The notes: generated from the sequence alone by a model not told the origin. A DNA stretch of 64,000 nucleotides from Malus domestica (GCF_042453785.1 NC_091675.1:3918501-3982500); one strand, 5' to 3'. Counted from the first letter of the stretch, positions 46,722-59,228 are shown. Made by a program: numbers and translations.

Positions 46722-49700
46722 TGGGAAATGATTTTCTTTACACCAAATGATAAGTTACAAGAGTATTTATATGGAAGCTAAATACAACAGACTAACAGAG
46801 TAAAGGAAAGTTACAAGTGTGGTAATTTTCCTAACTAACTTTTAACTGTTTGTTATTACTATTATGTTGAGTTACTTGAGTAACTTATTACTATTATGTT
46901 GAGTTACTTGAGTAACTTTCTCTTCACACCCCCTCAAGCTAAAGGGAGAAGGTTGAAGTGATAGCTTGGACCGGAGAAAAAGAAAGCGTTGCCTGGGAAG
47001 GGATTTGGTATGAATGTTAGCAAGTTGATCCTGACTGCATACAAATTGGACAGTCAGCAACTTGGCAAGAACAAGTTCCCTTATGTAATGGTAATCTATT
47101 TCCACATGCTTGGTACGAGCATGGAAAACAGGGTTGGAAGCAAGGGCAATCGCAGAAACATTATCACACCAAATGTGAGGAAGAGAAGGCAGCTTGAAAC
47201 CGATATCAGTGAACAATTTGCAGATCCATGTTAATTTAGCAGCAGTGTGTGCCAAGGACCTATATTCAGCTTCGGTGGATGAACGAGCAACGGTGTGTTG
47301 CTTCTTGGCACTCCAATTGATGATAGAGGATCCAAGAAAGAAGCAAAAACCCCTAGTAGAACGTCTATCCCAGGAACAACCTGCCCAATCAGCATCAGAA
47401 TATGCTTTGAGAGTAAGAGGAGTCGAGGTTTTAGGAAACCAGAGACCATATCCAAGTGTTCCCTTAAGATAGCGGAGTATGCGCTTCACTGCTTGACAAT
47501 GGGGTTCTCGAGGAGAATGCATAAACTGGCAGACCAAGTTTACTGAAAAGGAGAGATCCGGACGAGTCCATGTAAGATACTGAAGAGCACCAACAATAGA
47601 GCGATATTCCTCTGGATTATCCAATAGAGAACTAGTGAGATCAAGCTTAGTAGAACCAAGAGGAGTGGTGCAGGGCTTTGCTCCATCCATTTTAGTGCGT
47701 TGGAGAAGATCTAAGATGTACTTAGATTGATGAATAAAGATCCCTGTAGAAGCTCGGGTAACCTCCAAACCAAGGAAAAAATGCAAATTGCCTAAATCCT
47801 TAATGGGAAACTGATCACTAAGTTGAGAGATAACATTAGTGCAGGCTGTGGAAGAAGGTCCGGTGACAAGAATGTCGTCAACATAAACCAAAACAACCAC
47901 CAAGACAGGTTGTTGCAACACAAACAAGCTGTGATCAGATTGTGAGGCCTTAAATCCCATAGAGAATAGAGCAGATTGCAGTTTTTCAAACCAAGCCCGA
48001 TGAGCTTGTTTCAAGCCATAGAGGGACTTTTGCAAGTGACAAACATAAGAAGATTTGTCCTGATCAATTAAGCCTGGAGGCTGAGACATATACACATCTT
48101 CCTTGAGAGAGCCGTGCAAGAACGCATTACTTACATCCAATTGATGCAGAAACCAATTAGACTGAACTGCAAGAGTGAGAAGAAGTCGAATTGTAACTGG
48201 TTTAGCCACTGGCCTAAACGTATCACTGTAATCAATACCCTCCTGCTGATTGTAGCCCTTAGCTACTAACCGGGCTTTATAACGGTCCACAGAACCATCA
48301 GGGTTCCTTTTAATCCGGAAGACCCATTTGCACCCAACGAGATTGTAAGAAGGATCAGAGGGAACCAATGTCCAAGTTCTTGTATTTTGCAGAGCATTAA
48401 ACTCATCCTGCATTGCAGTTCTCCAATGGGGATATTTGGATGCTTGAATGTATGTAGTTAGAACAAATTCAGTGTTTAAGTTGGAAGGAAGATGATGTTT
48501 GCATAGGATGAGTAGAGACAGGAAGGGTTGGAGGTGGGACAGGGACAATATCAGAAACTGGGACAATATTAGGAACTGAGACATGTGCAGGTATAGAAAC
48601 TGATTCAGATGCAAATTCAGTAGGACTTACAGATGGTGGAGGTTGAAAGACAGGGGGAGAGGTAAGGGATTGTGAACGTGTAATAGAAGGAGTAAGAGGG
48701 GATGAAGAATAAAGGTTGGGAAAGGTAAGGGAAAATGAGGAAGGATTGACTGAGGAGGAAGCACAAGAGGGTAGCTGTGAAACAAGAGAGGGATTATGAA
48801 ATGGGAATGTGGTTTCATCAAAGTAGACATGCCGGGAGACATACACTCTATTGGTGAAGGGGTCTAAGCATCTGTAACCTTTGTGAACCAAACTGTAGCC
48901 AATAAAAACACATAACTTGCTCTTGGGGTCGAGTTTGGACTGTGTATATGGCTTGAGCCAAGGATAGCAGCTGCAACCAAAGATTTTCAGCTGAGTATAA
49001 TCTAGTTTCTTCTTGAAAAATTGCTCACAGGGTGAAGATTTAGCAGTTGGAGGAAGCCAATTAATGAGATAAACTGCAGTGAGAAATGCTTCTACCCAAA
49101 ATTGATGAGGAACCTGAGATGCAATAAGTAGTGTCCTGGCTGTTTCCACAATGTGTCGGTGTTTCCATTCTGCATACCCGTTCTACTGAGGAGTGTATAG
49201 ACAGCTAAAATGTTGATGGATGCCATGACTGGACAAATGCTGTTTGAACTGAGTACTAATAAACTCACCCCCTGAGTCACATCTCAAAGTTCCAATTTTG
49301 TGACCAGACAGATTTTCAACAAGAGCTTGAAAGTGAACAAAAACTTGAAATACTTTTGATTTATGTTTGAGAGGATACAGCCAAGTGTACTTAGTAAAGT
49401 CATCAACAAATATGACATAGATTCGATATCCACTGATAGAAGACAGTGGAGCAGGACCCCAAACATCCGCATGAACCAACTCTAAAGATCTAGAAGAATG
49501 ACAAATAGAATTCTGAAAAGGTAACTTGGCACATTTGCCTAAAACACAATTCGAACAGAAAGATTGTTTGACAATAGTAGATAAAGGCAAAGAAGACTTT
49601 GAGATCACAAATTGCAAAGTCTTGAACGTTGGATTCCCCAAACGTTGATGCCAAGTGTGTTGTGATGCCTTGAGTGCAGTAAGACCATGATGTTTCGATG

Positions 49701-51543
49701 AAGACTGAGAAGATGCAGAAAAGGGATAGAGACCACAGCGAACAGGAGCTCTAAAAAGCATTCTCCCCGTAGTAAGATCCTTGACATGAAAGTCAAAAGG
49801 ATTTAGAGTTAAGGAACACCAATTGTCTCTAAGAAACATATTTGCAGAAACAAGATCATGCTTCAAGTGTGGAACATGCAACACATTTTGTAATTTAAAA
49901 GTAGCAGAATGAGTATGAAGTAACGAGGAACCAGAGTGGAAAATCGGCAAACCTTAGCCGTCTCCAATGTAGACTTTATCGGGGCCACTGTAAGGTTGTG
50001 GATTATGAAGATTTTGGAGGTTGTTGGTCATATGAGAGCTTGCTCCAGAGTCAAGTAGCCACGGAGGAGAAGAAGATGCATTTGAGCGAGCATACATAGC
50101 AAGCTTAGCTGGTGGAATACGGCCTTGAAAATTGGGATTCATACGATTGGAGCAGTCAATCGCTTGATGACCAATGTCTTCACAGATTTGACAAGGAACA
50201 TTCCTGGAATTATTGTTAAAGAACCGAGCACCATTACGAAATCCTTCACCACTACGATTTCCTTCACGATTAGAAACATTCTTGTTGATGTGGTTACGAG
50301 TGTATCGATTGCGATTATTATAATTCCTTTGAGAATTATTACGCTGAAAATTGCCTCTGTTGAAATTAGAGGAAGGAGGAGGCTGAGCAATATACGCCTG
50401 AGGTATAGGAAGGAGTGGAGGTGAAGACGCTGGAACAGACTGAAAAGCTTGATAGGGTGCAGAATTTGTTCCTTGAGTGGAATGCTTGCGAGTAAGAGCC
50501 ATTTCTTTACTTAACAAAAATCCGTGAAGATCATCAACAGTAGTATCAGCAAGTCGAAACTGAACAGAATCCACAAAAGAATCATACTCATCAGGTAAGC
50601 CATTTAGAATGATGAGGAGTAGATCATGATCATCCACAGGAGCACCAGCGGCGGCAAGAGCATCAGTAGCCTCTTTAATGCGTTGGAGATACTCCGAAAT
50701 AGAAGATGAACCTTTCTTGGCAGATTGCAAGGTTGAACGGAGTTGATGAATGTGAGAACGAGATACACCGCCAAACCGCCGTTCAAGATTTTACCAGAGT
50801 TCTCGCGCAGATTGAACGCCAACAGTGAAAGGAATCAGATCTTCCGAAAGTGTGGAATTGATCCAGATAATGATGTTCTGATCCTTCTCATACCACAATT
50901 CATAGTCTGGATTGGGAACAGAGGTGAATCAACCAGAATCATCAGCAAGAAACTGAGGCGGTGGAGGTTCAGATCCGTCAACAATACCGGTAAGTTTGTA
51001 GCGACGAAAGATCGGCTCGAAGAGAGAGCGCCACACAAGATAGTTATGGCGCTTGAGCTTAGTCTGAATCATGCTGCCGATATTGTGTATCGTAATCGAG
51101 TTGATCGAGGCCTAAATTGAAGAATTAGGGTTTGTGTGCAGCGGAACTGAAGGATGAGGATTTGGAGAAGAAGAAGGAGGATCAGCAAGCACAGGAGGAG
51201 AATGATGGTGCGCGATCACTGGGGAAGAAGAAGTCGAAAAATTGGCCGCCATAGATTGTGGATTGCAGAGAGAAAATGACAGGAATGAGACTTGTTTGGT
51301 GACTAAGAAAATGAGAGGAAGCGTACGAAGGATCTTAGTCGGTAGACTTTAGGCGAGTGATACCATATTGGGAAATGATTTTCATTACACCAAAGGATAA
51401 GTTACAAGAGTATTTATATGGAAGCTAAATACAACAGACTAACAGAGTAAAGGAAAGTTACAAGTGTGGTAATTTTCCTAACTAACTTTTAACTGTTTGT
51501 TATTACTATTATGTTGAGTTACTTGAGTAACTTTCTCTTCACA
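46722..51543 (-). mobile_element. Degraded Copia LTR retrotransposon (Copia-2)
   Basis: 4.8 kb, inserted in exon 1 of GLR-2. 5' LTR is 51543-51369 (175 bp) and 3' LTR 46928-46722 (207 bp). The extra 32 bp is a tandem duplication in the 3' LTR. Outside it only about two substitutions are seen. LTRs start TGTGAAGAGAAAG and end CATTTCCCA. The putative PBS (TGGTATCACTCGC) at 51365-51353 only half matches initiator tRNA. The polypurine tract GCTTGAGGGGG precedes the 3' LTR. A TATA-like CATATAAATACTC is at about 51407-51419. The target duplication is not clean. Confidence 0.9.
46872..51252 (-). pseudogene. Copia gag-pol, broken (Copia-2)
   Basis: Gag from an ATG at 51252 has in-frame stops at 51112-51114, 50929-50931 and 50791-50793. 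A stop at 49954-49956 separates gag/protease (zinc knuckle CQICEDIGHQAIDC, protease WLLDSGASSHM) from integrase. Another, at 49183-49185, lies in the integrase TPQ*NG motif. A frameshift near 48470-48600 precedes the RT. The RT-RNase H part is open over more than 500 codons (VYVDDILVTG, YSDADWAGCSWDRRSTRGF, SSTEAEYRSL). Several stops are single-base changes of Gln, Arg or Glu/Lys codons. A distinct Copia lineage from Copia-1, judged by protein divergence. Confidence 0.9.
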
Positions 51544-51782
51544 TTTTCTGCAGAGTCCCTTTTGTGTAGGACCAGCCTAGTATTGTAGCCAGCATGAGAG
51601 GTGTAGAAGTCGGAGAGGGCCATGTCGATGCAGCTCAGCCCCATTTTCCCAGGCCAGGTATCCAAATCAAGAATCACTCCCACGTGTACTGGGATTAATG
51701 TTGTGTTTTGTGCCACGACGAAGAAAATCCTAGAGAGTAGGAAGAGAAGAAAGACGGTGTTGATCGTAGGAATTTTGGTCAT

Positions 51783-54152
51783 GTTTGAATACTCTCTTGG
51801 AAGGTTTGAAATTCTTGGCCTGGGGTGAGGGAGGCGAAGAAACTTATTTAAAAGATGATAGACAGTAGGATGATAAATAGTCAATTTGAATCGCTGACTG
51901 CTGATGAGGAGGTAGTGAAGCTGTCCAACACCGCTTTTGGCGGTAAAGCTGGGCGTATAATATATATCATATCTCACTCTCCATCATCTGTGTCTTATGG
52001 CCATAGACATCTATACCCGTGGTGTGCAGATGCGCTGTATGATAACCCACTAGGTAAGTACCAAAAACATGTCTCAAAACTCGTATTAAAACACCGAAGT
52101 TCAAAAGCTCTAAGTCACATTTCATAAATCCATGATAAGTCACATTCGTAAATCCATAGAATTCCATATATGAAAATCCTAGTAATTCATATCCGTTCGT
52201 AAAACGTAATTCCGATAAATTATAAATATTTTATAAACCATAAAATATAGAATTCTATAAAGCATATTATAAAATATATTCACATCATGAGATATAAAAT
52301 GCATCATAGGCTAATATTTTATAAAAATATATATAAGTTATGAAGGGGTCCACTCACATATTTTATTGCCCGAGACTTGCTTGAACTAACGAGGATGATG
52401 TCGCTTCCTGCCAACACGCTTAAACACAATTAGAGACCTTTTAGTAAAACTATACCTAAACGATAAAATTTGGGAAAACAGACAGCGAATTTGGATTCAG
52501 CAAGTCGGAAAAATTAAGGAGGGACCTCGGGTTTTCCCCCACGCGCCGCCGTAAGTGGTGGCCCACCGCCCCGACTCGCTGGAAAATTCAACAATTTCCA
52601 AAAATTCTCAAATTTTATAGGAATGAAGATTTCGATGGGAGGAACAACTTTCATACCTGGGCAGTGGTCCATTTCGGCCGGGAATCACCCCAATTCACCA
52701 TTTATTTGCCTGAAACTCTAGAATTAGGTGTTCCCAATTGATGTCTAAACAAACGTCGACGCCTCATCCAATGCTTGGGCCTTGTTCCTGGGGTTGTGGA
52801 AAGTCTATTGGGGGTGATGATCGATGGTGGTGGCTTAAAAAACGGCGGATTGCTGCCGTGGGTGCCCTCGAAGCCATTGATGCGAAACCCACGAAACTTA
52901 GGCCTAGAATCCACCGATTAACAGATGAAAATGGAGTAGGGGAGGTTGTGGGATGGTTTCCAGGTGGTGGGTGGCTTTGGATTGCCGAAAAACCTGCTTG
53001 AAAAGGCGTTGAAAACTATGGTGAGGGTTCAGGTCGGGTCGCGCAGGAAACGGGTAGAAGGATTTGGTGCCTTACTCTTCTATCATTTCCCCTCCTTTCT
53101 CTCCTCCCATTGGTCACTCTCTCTTCCTCTTTCCCCGATTGGCTAGCACTCCCCCTTTTTTCTCTCATTTATCTTCTTTCTCATCCATCCATCTTTCTTC
53201 TTTCTCTTCTCAACCTTCCATCCTAGCCACACATGTGGCCTAAAAAATTTTTTCCAGCAAAATCTGGAGCCTTCCAGATTATGGTCAATTAACCATTTTG
53301 TCCTCAACTTTAATCGTTAATAATTCCTTTGTTATAACTACAAATTACGTTCCATTTGCGCCCACGCGTTTGTAGCGACGAGTACTACGAGTATCGCCAA
53401 GAAAATGGATCTTACGTGACACGACAAGACAGTCAAATAAAATCAACGCATTTGCCTTGAAGGGTATTTTCGTAATTTCACATTTTAAAATTGTAAAAAC
53501 CGAAATATTTGGGGACGGGTCGTTACAGTTTTAAGTAATGCTAGAGAGACTAAATTTCTAAACTAAATTTTACAAAATAAATGATGTAATTGTTGATGAT
53601 TGGATTATCACTTAAGTATTGATTAATATGCTTATTTCCTATTGGTGACACATATTTTTATCCGAATGTATGTGACTTGAGTTCCCATCCTTTTGAATTC
53701 TTTAACTTTTGTTTATCTCTATTTTTGTATTTCATTTAACCATTTATGCATTCTTAATGGTTAGGGTTTGGTTTTATGTCGTCCTTGATGCCTTGTGTTT
53801 TTTTTATTAATAAACATTCAATCAGTTTGTGATTATCATTTGACATGCATATATAAAGAAATATTTAAAGTCTTTTGCATAACAACACATATAAAGAACT
53901 TAACATAGATTTAACCCTATATGACACAGTCTCTTGATAAGAAGCTCATATTACTTACGGTGCAAGTTTATAATCTAACAATAACATCATTCAATCTTTC
54001 TGTTGGTTTTAACTAATAGAGCACATTTGACATAACAAATAACTCATTTCAAAGAGCCTAATGCCTACTAAAGGTGTTTAAAGACATTTTTAAACTGACA
54101 AAGAGTTCTAAGCTTCACAGGAGGAATTGTGGCACCAACACATGCACAAGCC
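51783..54152. other. GLR-2 promoter and LTR-derived spacer
   Basis: The first ~140 bp match the other GLR upstream regions (GCTGACTGCTGATGAGGAGG). After that the sequence is LTR-like to 53526, then AT-rich with no supported gene. Confidence 0.5.
51922..53526 (-). mobile_element. Gypsy-type solo LTR or fragment
   Basis: On the minus strand from 53526 it begins TGTAACGACCCGTCCCC, a common start of plant Gypsy LTRs. The proposed other end is near 51922 (TGTCC on the plus strand), where GLR upstream homology breaks off. Contains the tract ATGGCCATAGACATCTATAC. No coding domains; no target duplication recognised. Confidence 0.45.
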
Positions 54153-54639
54153 GGAGCATTGAAGTGCAGTTGTGCAGTGAAAATTTTAGCGACTAATGTA
54201 GTATCTAGTCAAAGAGTTTTCAAAATGTTAGGCGGAGATTCAGGGAGAACATCGCCCTGCAGAGAACTTGTCTCCGGCTGCATATAAATTCTTGCAAGTG
54301 GCGGGTGAGGGAAGACATAAATCTCTTCAACCCTCTTTGCATGTCATAAACCATCAATTAAGATAAGAAAAACAATATAGGGAGAATATATATTTACAAA
54401 ATAATTTACTCTGAATCAATAGCTTTCTTGGGCAATAGTCTATTCTAATTTAGGATTTAGGTCTGTCTCTCATCACTTGGGGAGGAAGTTAACTCAATAC
54501 CATATTCATGAGTACTACTGTCTTGGGTTGCCGTTGCTTGACCAAGATCACCACCATGCACGGAAGAATTAGGAGTTCCCACCAACTCTTGATGAACAAT
54601 GTGCGGTCCAGCACAGTCGGGAGAGCTTGGTGATGACCT
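54153..54639 (-). pseudogene. GLR 3'-end scrap (exon 5 tail plus 3' flank)
   Basis: 54437-54639 encodes part of the GLR C-terminal tail on the minus strand, with a small indel near 54531-54545. 54153-54436 matches the GLR-1 3' flank. Homology stops at GATGACCT (54639), where a Copia-type LTR starts. The remaining exons are missing. Confidence 0.85.
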
Positions 54640-54880
54640 TGTATTTAGGACAGAGAGGGAGAGAGGCCAGCGGCAAGAGAGAGAAGAGAGAGATGTAATT
54701 CTGAGGTGTGTTGTATCATCTCATTGTGCTTTTATTTATAGTAGTAGGATATGTTAAACCATTACCCTAATAAGATTACAACTCTAATTGGAATTTAACT
54801 ACTAAAGTGAATATACAAAGATATTCCTATATACACTAGCATTTACTAAATCACAATCCTAATACAGTAGGACTGCAACA
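54640..54880 (-). mobile_element. Solo Copia-type LTR at a GLR duplication junction
   Basis: On the minus strand: TGTTGCAGTCCTACTGTATT at the start, a TATA-like CTATAAATAAAAGC near 54730-54743, a CT-rich stretch (about 54648-54695) and the end ...CTAAATACA. The 241 bp have TG...CA ends. The flanks (GACCT, CGGAG) do not match as a target duplication. Two partial GLR 3' ends are joined across it. Confidence 0.65.
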
Positions 54881-54946
54881 CGGAGAATATATATTGACAC
54901 AAAAACTAATAGTTTTCTTGGTCAATGGTCGATTCTAATTTAGGGT

Positions 54947-57900
54947 TTAGTTCTGTTTCTCACCATTTGGGGAGGAAGTTAACTCAATACCATATTCATG
55001 AGTACTACTGTCTTGGGTTGCTTGACCATTGGGACTCAGATCACCACCATGCACAGAAGAATTAGGAGTTCCTACCAGCTCTTGATGACCAATGTGCAGT
55101 CCAGTGGGGTCGGGAGAGCTTGATGATGACCTTGGGGGATATCTGCTGTTTGGTGAAGATTCAGCCGCAACTATACCATGATCACTATCTTGCAGCGTGC
55201 TCTTCCTAGAAATATCCGAAGTCAGGTCTTTTCCATAATATACTTTTAATATTTCATGAATTCTTGTCCAAAATGAGGCTTCTGTATCTGCGCGTATCAA
55301 GATGTGGCCATGCTCATAGAGGAACATAGCTATAAATATGAGGATAGCTAGTGATGAAACAACACCAGCAACGATGAAGAGGCCCCAAAAGCTATCAAGA
55401 CCAAGAGTGTTGGAACTTCCCACGGTGTCGGAGTTTGAACAACTTTCATTTTTCTTGAACCACTTTTCTTCGATGGCCTTCATTTTATCTCCCTCGTGCA
55501 CTTGAGTGAGTGCATCTGAAAAATCACGCGTGAGAAGCGAACCTTCTTGAAAGACCTACATGTAACCCAACGAAAAAAAATCCTCACATCAGAAAACATG
55601 TACTAGTTAGAGGAGAGAAGCCCATAAAGAGAACAAGTGGACTTACAAATGCAAAACCAGCAGTTTTGAATGTTAGCTTGAATGTTGGCTCGACAATGGT
55701 ATATTTTGAACAATAAGTTGCAACAAAAAGTTTCATGTAGGGCGTTTCATCAAAAGCAGCAGAAATACCTCCGTTTTCATTCCCGTCTTGAAGAAGTTTA
55801 TGCAATTCTTCTCTAGAATAATATGCCCTAAGTTTATCATCCTGAAATCCTACTTGCTTCAGAATCCCGTAAATAAAAGAACGTCGTAGGTAGCCAACCT
55901 TGTCCCCATTCTTAATGAGCGTGTTTACATCAGTGACGGTTGGTTGGAGCTGCTGGACTGTTAATATTGACGTTAAACTGGCAGTATAACTTTGCGTTAG
56001 TATGAGAACAACAAAGCACCATACGATCACTACAAATCTAGCCAAGTTGCTCAGCACTAGCTCCCCTGTTTCAAAAGTTGAAAACATATATGGCATTAAT
56101 GAGTCATCGAAAAAACAGTTGCTTTGCTTAGTTCATATGGTGCATATCAATTGTTTCTACAGCATCAGTGATCACTAAAGAATGATTAACATGATGGGAA
56201 CTTACGATGTATGAAAAACATGGTTGAGAAGGAGAACCAAAAGCTTGTGCCAATTTGGTGATGTGGAGGCCCCTGAAAGTCTCTGTTTTTTGGGTGTTCA
56301 AGAAACCAGACCACAAAACCAATGAAAATAAAAAAGCAGCAGCTGGTTACCCAAAGGTCCCAGGTCAAAGGCTTTAAGAACACCCAGGTGTTTTTCGCAC
56401 CATTGTTTCCTTTGACAGGCACAACCATTGATACCCCCGCTTCTGTGTACGGCAATGTAAAGTCAACATACAAGGATCTATTTGCTCTAATGGTAATATC
56501 TCCAACTAAAGCATCATAGTTCTGTCAAGTAAAAGTGCTAATGTTTAAATAATGTCAATAGAATAAACTGTAAAATAATAGGGGGAAAAAGAAAGAAGAA
56601 CTCGTAGAATAAGAGGTTTTACCCCGAGAGCTACTTGATTGAACATATCATTGTAACTTCCAGCTCTTTCACCATTAGGCTTTGCAAAGGGATGAAACTC
56701 AAAAGGAGCTGGGTATGGCAATGCCTCTATTACAGCGGTAAAGACATCTATGCAATATCCAGTGACTTTAGTTGTGCCAGTTCTAGAATCATACGTTACA
56801 TTTACCAATTCATCATACATTAGCTTCGCCGGGACTAGAACCTTTAAGGTCCCATTCGTACTAATCTGCCAACCCCTTGGAACCGAGGTGGTGTCTCCAG
56901 GCCATATAATAGGTCCAAGACTGGCATTAGAATTAGAGTGTCTGCTTGTATTTCTGTTCGATTTAATGTTTCTTACGAGTCCATTTTTGGCTGTCCAATA
57001 TCCAATACCTCTTTCCCCATTATCGTTCACATTGACTATCTGAAAAGTAGATGATTGTAGTTGCCTATTAATCAGACTGAAATATCCTGAAATACCTCTG
57101 AATCTTGTACCTGATAATTCTCGGACAAGTTCAGGACCACTTTGAGAGACCTTTAATCTCTCCAAACCAGTGGAATTGCCAGAATCTTTCATCTTCTGGA
57201 AGTGGAAGTTTGTTGTTCCAACCTTCTCAACTGCCATGGCTAGTGCCCAAGCAGCATCATACGCCCACAATCCAAAAATATCTAATTTAACACTAGGGAT
57301 AGTTGGATTGTCTTGTCGAAATTTTGTTTGCCATCTAGCTCTAAAACTTTCAAGCTCCCTTGTAATGGGAACATAAGTCTTTAAACCCAACACCCCTTGC
57401 ATGTTGTCTATGTCGACAGAAGAACTCGAGGAAATAAAACTGCTAGTCATCCCATTTGTCATTATCCAAACATAGCCTTCACCCATCATGCCAAAGTCTT
57501 TTGCTTTTGAGAAAAACTGAGAGCCAATATAAGGTGACATATGCACTATAAAGACCCTGGTTCGCATTGACATCAACTTGCGAAGCTCTGCAACAATTTC
57601 CTCATCCGTGGCAGTTGAAGGAATGAAACTCCAGTAGGGCACACGAGTACCAACTGCTTGCAAAGCAGTAGTCAGGTAAGGTATTACTCCCTTTCCGAAC
57701 TCATTGTCAACACTGATGGGCACTGCTTCAGTCCAACCAAAGGCCTGGATGACACTACTAATGGCTTTAACTTGGGATGAGTCATTCTGCGCAATTCGGA
57801 AAAAGTATGAACCGTGAAGAGAAGGGCTTGTTGCAGAAAATGATATTATGGGCACCTGAGCTTTGTCTCCAAGCTCAATTACAAAGCTGGCTTGCATTGA

Positions 57901-59228
57901 TGATTCTAACCCTATGATGGCTTGCACTTTCTCATTTTTTATCAAGTCTAGAGCTGTTTCAAAGGTGACAAATGGAAATTAATTAAACTCTGATATAATT
58001 TCAGCTAAAAATAAGCATTTCTGGAAAATTATAATGGTTGATCACGATACAAATCCAACCCAACCAGATCCAAACAAACTTGGTTCTACCCAACTAAGCC
58101 TAACTGACCAGGTCACTTGGATGAGCCACGTTGGAGCAATTTCAGAAAACAAACAAAATTAAAGATATATGAATTGAAGAAGAACAAGAACAGCATGCAC
58201 TTGTTAGTTAATGAAACTTGAAATTTGATAGCATATATATATAAAAAGAAGTATTATAACAGTTCATTTATTATGTTATAAAAACAAGCTTATGTAAAAC
58301 ATCAACAACAAAATTATTGAGTAAAGTTGTAGAAAACTAATTTGGAGATTAAGGCTTGCCCGGATGCAATGTTCTAATGAAAAACTTGGAGAAAACTGAC
58401 AAACTTTTTTATTTTTTTTTTAAATGCAAAGATAGCTTGTATGAACAGAAAAAGATTTGACGGCAACCAAAAAACAGTAGCAAGCCAAAAGGTAGCCACT
58501 TCAACAAAACAACACTTCTTAACAACATTCCTCATACGCAAGTGGCCAGTGAAAATGTGTTGAGCCTTTGCATGACGATGTGACTTCAAACCTTGCTATT
58601 GGCTAATCTAACATCTAATCTGACAAAATCTATTGTTTGACCATAAAAAAAAATACATTCTTAATAGAACAAGAAACTGCCACCGGTTAAATTTTTTTTC
58701 ATTCAATAACAAAAATTAAATAATTAATATTTAAATTTCCCACAAGCCATACCGGCTCATCCTTGGTCGAGCTGAGCAGAAGGTTGTGACAGATCACAGA
58801 CATTTAGCATCTCCAAGTGAAAATACCGAACCACACCAAATAACATGGAAGACCCCGACCATTTGACCCAATTGGGAATCAACACCTTTAATATTCTAAT
58901 AGATAGTGAAACATATTTAAGAGAAGAAAAAAAACACACAAAAAAGATAAGAGGTAGAGAAAGAACCTGCAGTAGCTGCAACAACAACATCTTCTGCGGA
59001 GTCCCTTTTGTGTAGGACCAGCCTGGTTTTGTAGCCTGCATGAGAGGCGTAGAAGTCGGCGAGGGCCATGTCAATGCAGCTCATCCCCACTTTCCCATAC
59101 CCGGTGTCCAAGTCAAGAACCACTCCCACATGTACTGGGATTAATGTTGTGTTTTGTGCCCCGACGAAGAAAATCTTAAAGAAAAGGAAGAAAAGAAAGA
59201 CGGGTTCGATCATAGGGTTTTTTGTCAT
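54947..59228 (-). CDS. GLR2.7-like: GLR-3: intact clade-II glutamate receptor-like channel (GLR2.7-like)
   Basis: Five exons with GT/AG borders: 59228-58967, 57953-56623, 56521-56206, 56065-55647 and 55555-54947. The sum of 2937 nt gives 978 residues without an internal stop. Order: signal peptide (1 to about 28, ending near AQNTTL); bilobed amino-terminal domain of the ANF/periplasmic-binding type (to about 430); S1 ligand site (GYCIDVFTAVIEALPY, GDITIRANRSLYVDFTLPYT); first TM (WVTSCCFFIFIGFVVWFLEH); pore; M3 with SYTASLTS (about 662-669, plant form of the gating motif); S2 (ISAAFDETPYMKLFVATY); last TM (GLFIVAGVVSSLAILIFIAM); cytosolic tail. Known of the family: plasma-membrane, amino-acid-gated Ca2+-permeable channels in defence and wound signalling. 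Start: ATG at 59228 gives the clean signal peptide; another in-frame ATG lies at 59264. It is the only member of the cluster likely to be functional. Confidence 0.93.
58534..58653 (+). mobile_element. SINE in GLR-3 intron 1, orthologous to the GLR-1 copy
   Basis: Begins at the same base after AACAACATTCCTC as the GLR-1 SINE (ATACGCAAGTGGCC). Shares GCATGACGATGTGACTTCAA and AATCTGACAAAATC, and ends in poly-A. The right target copy is partly lost. Confidence 0.8.

Larger units (their letters stand above)
42835..51782 (-). pseudogene. GLR-2: clade-II glutamate receptor-like channel, disrupted
   Basis: Same architecture as GLR-3 but heavily damaged. Exon 1 (51782-51544 and 46721-46696) is split by the Copia-2 element near its 3' end, after DSAE. 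Exon 2 (45803-44475) has two extra As in a homopolymer at 45783-45790 and a 1-bp loss near 45204-45209. Exon 3 (44365-44042) has Trp to TAG at 44081-44083, an 8-bp tandem duplication (TGAGAAGT/TGAGAAGG near 44060-44077) and a donor changed from GT to AT at 44041-44040. Exon 4 (43938-43535) keeps SYTASLTS-type M3 (NYTASLTS) but has a TAG at 43718-43720, next to a 3-bp loss. Exon 5 (43443-42835) is open. More lesions than GLR-1 suggest an older loss of function. Confidence 0.92.
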
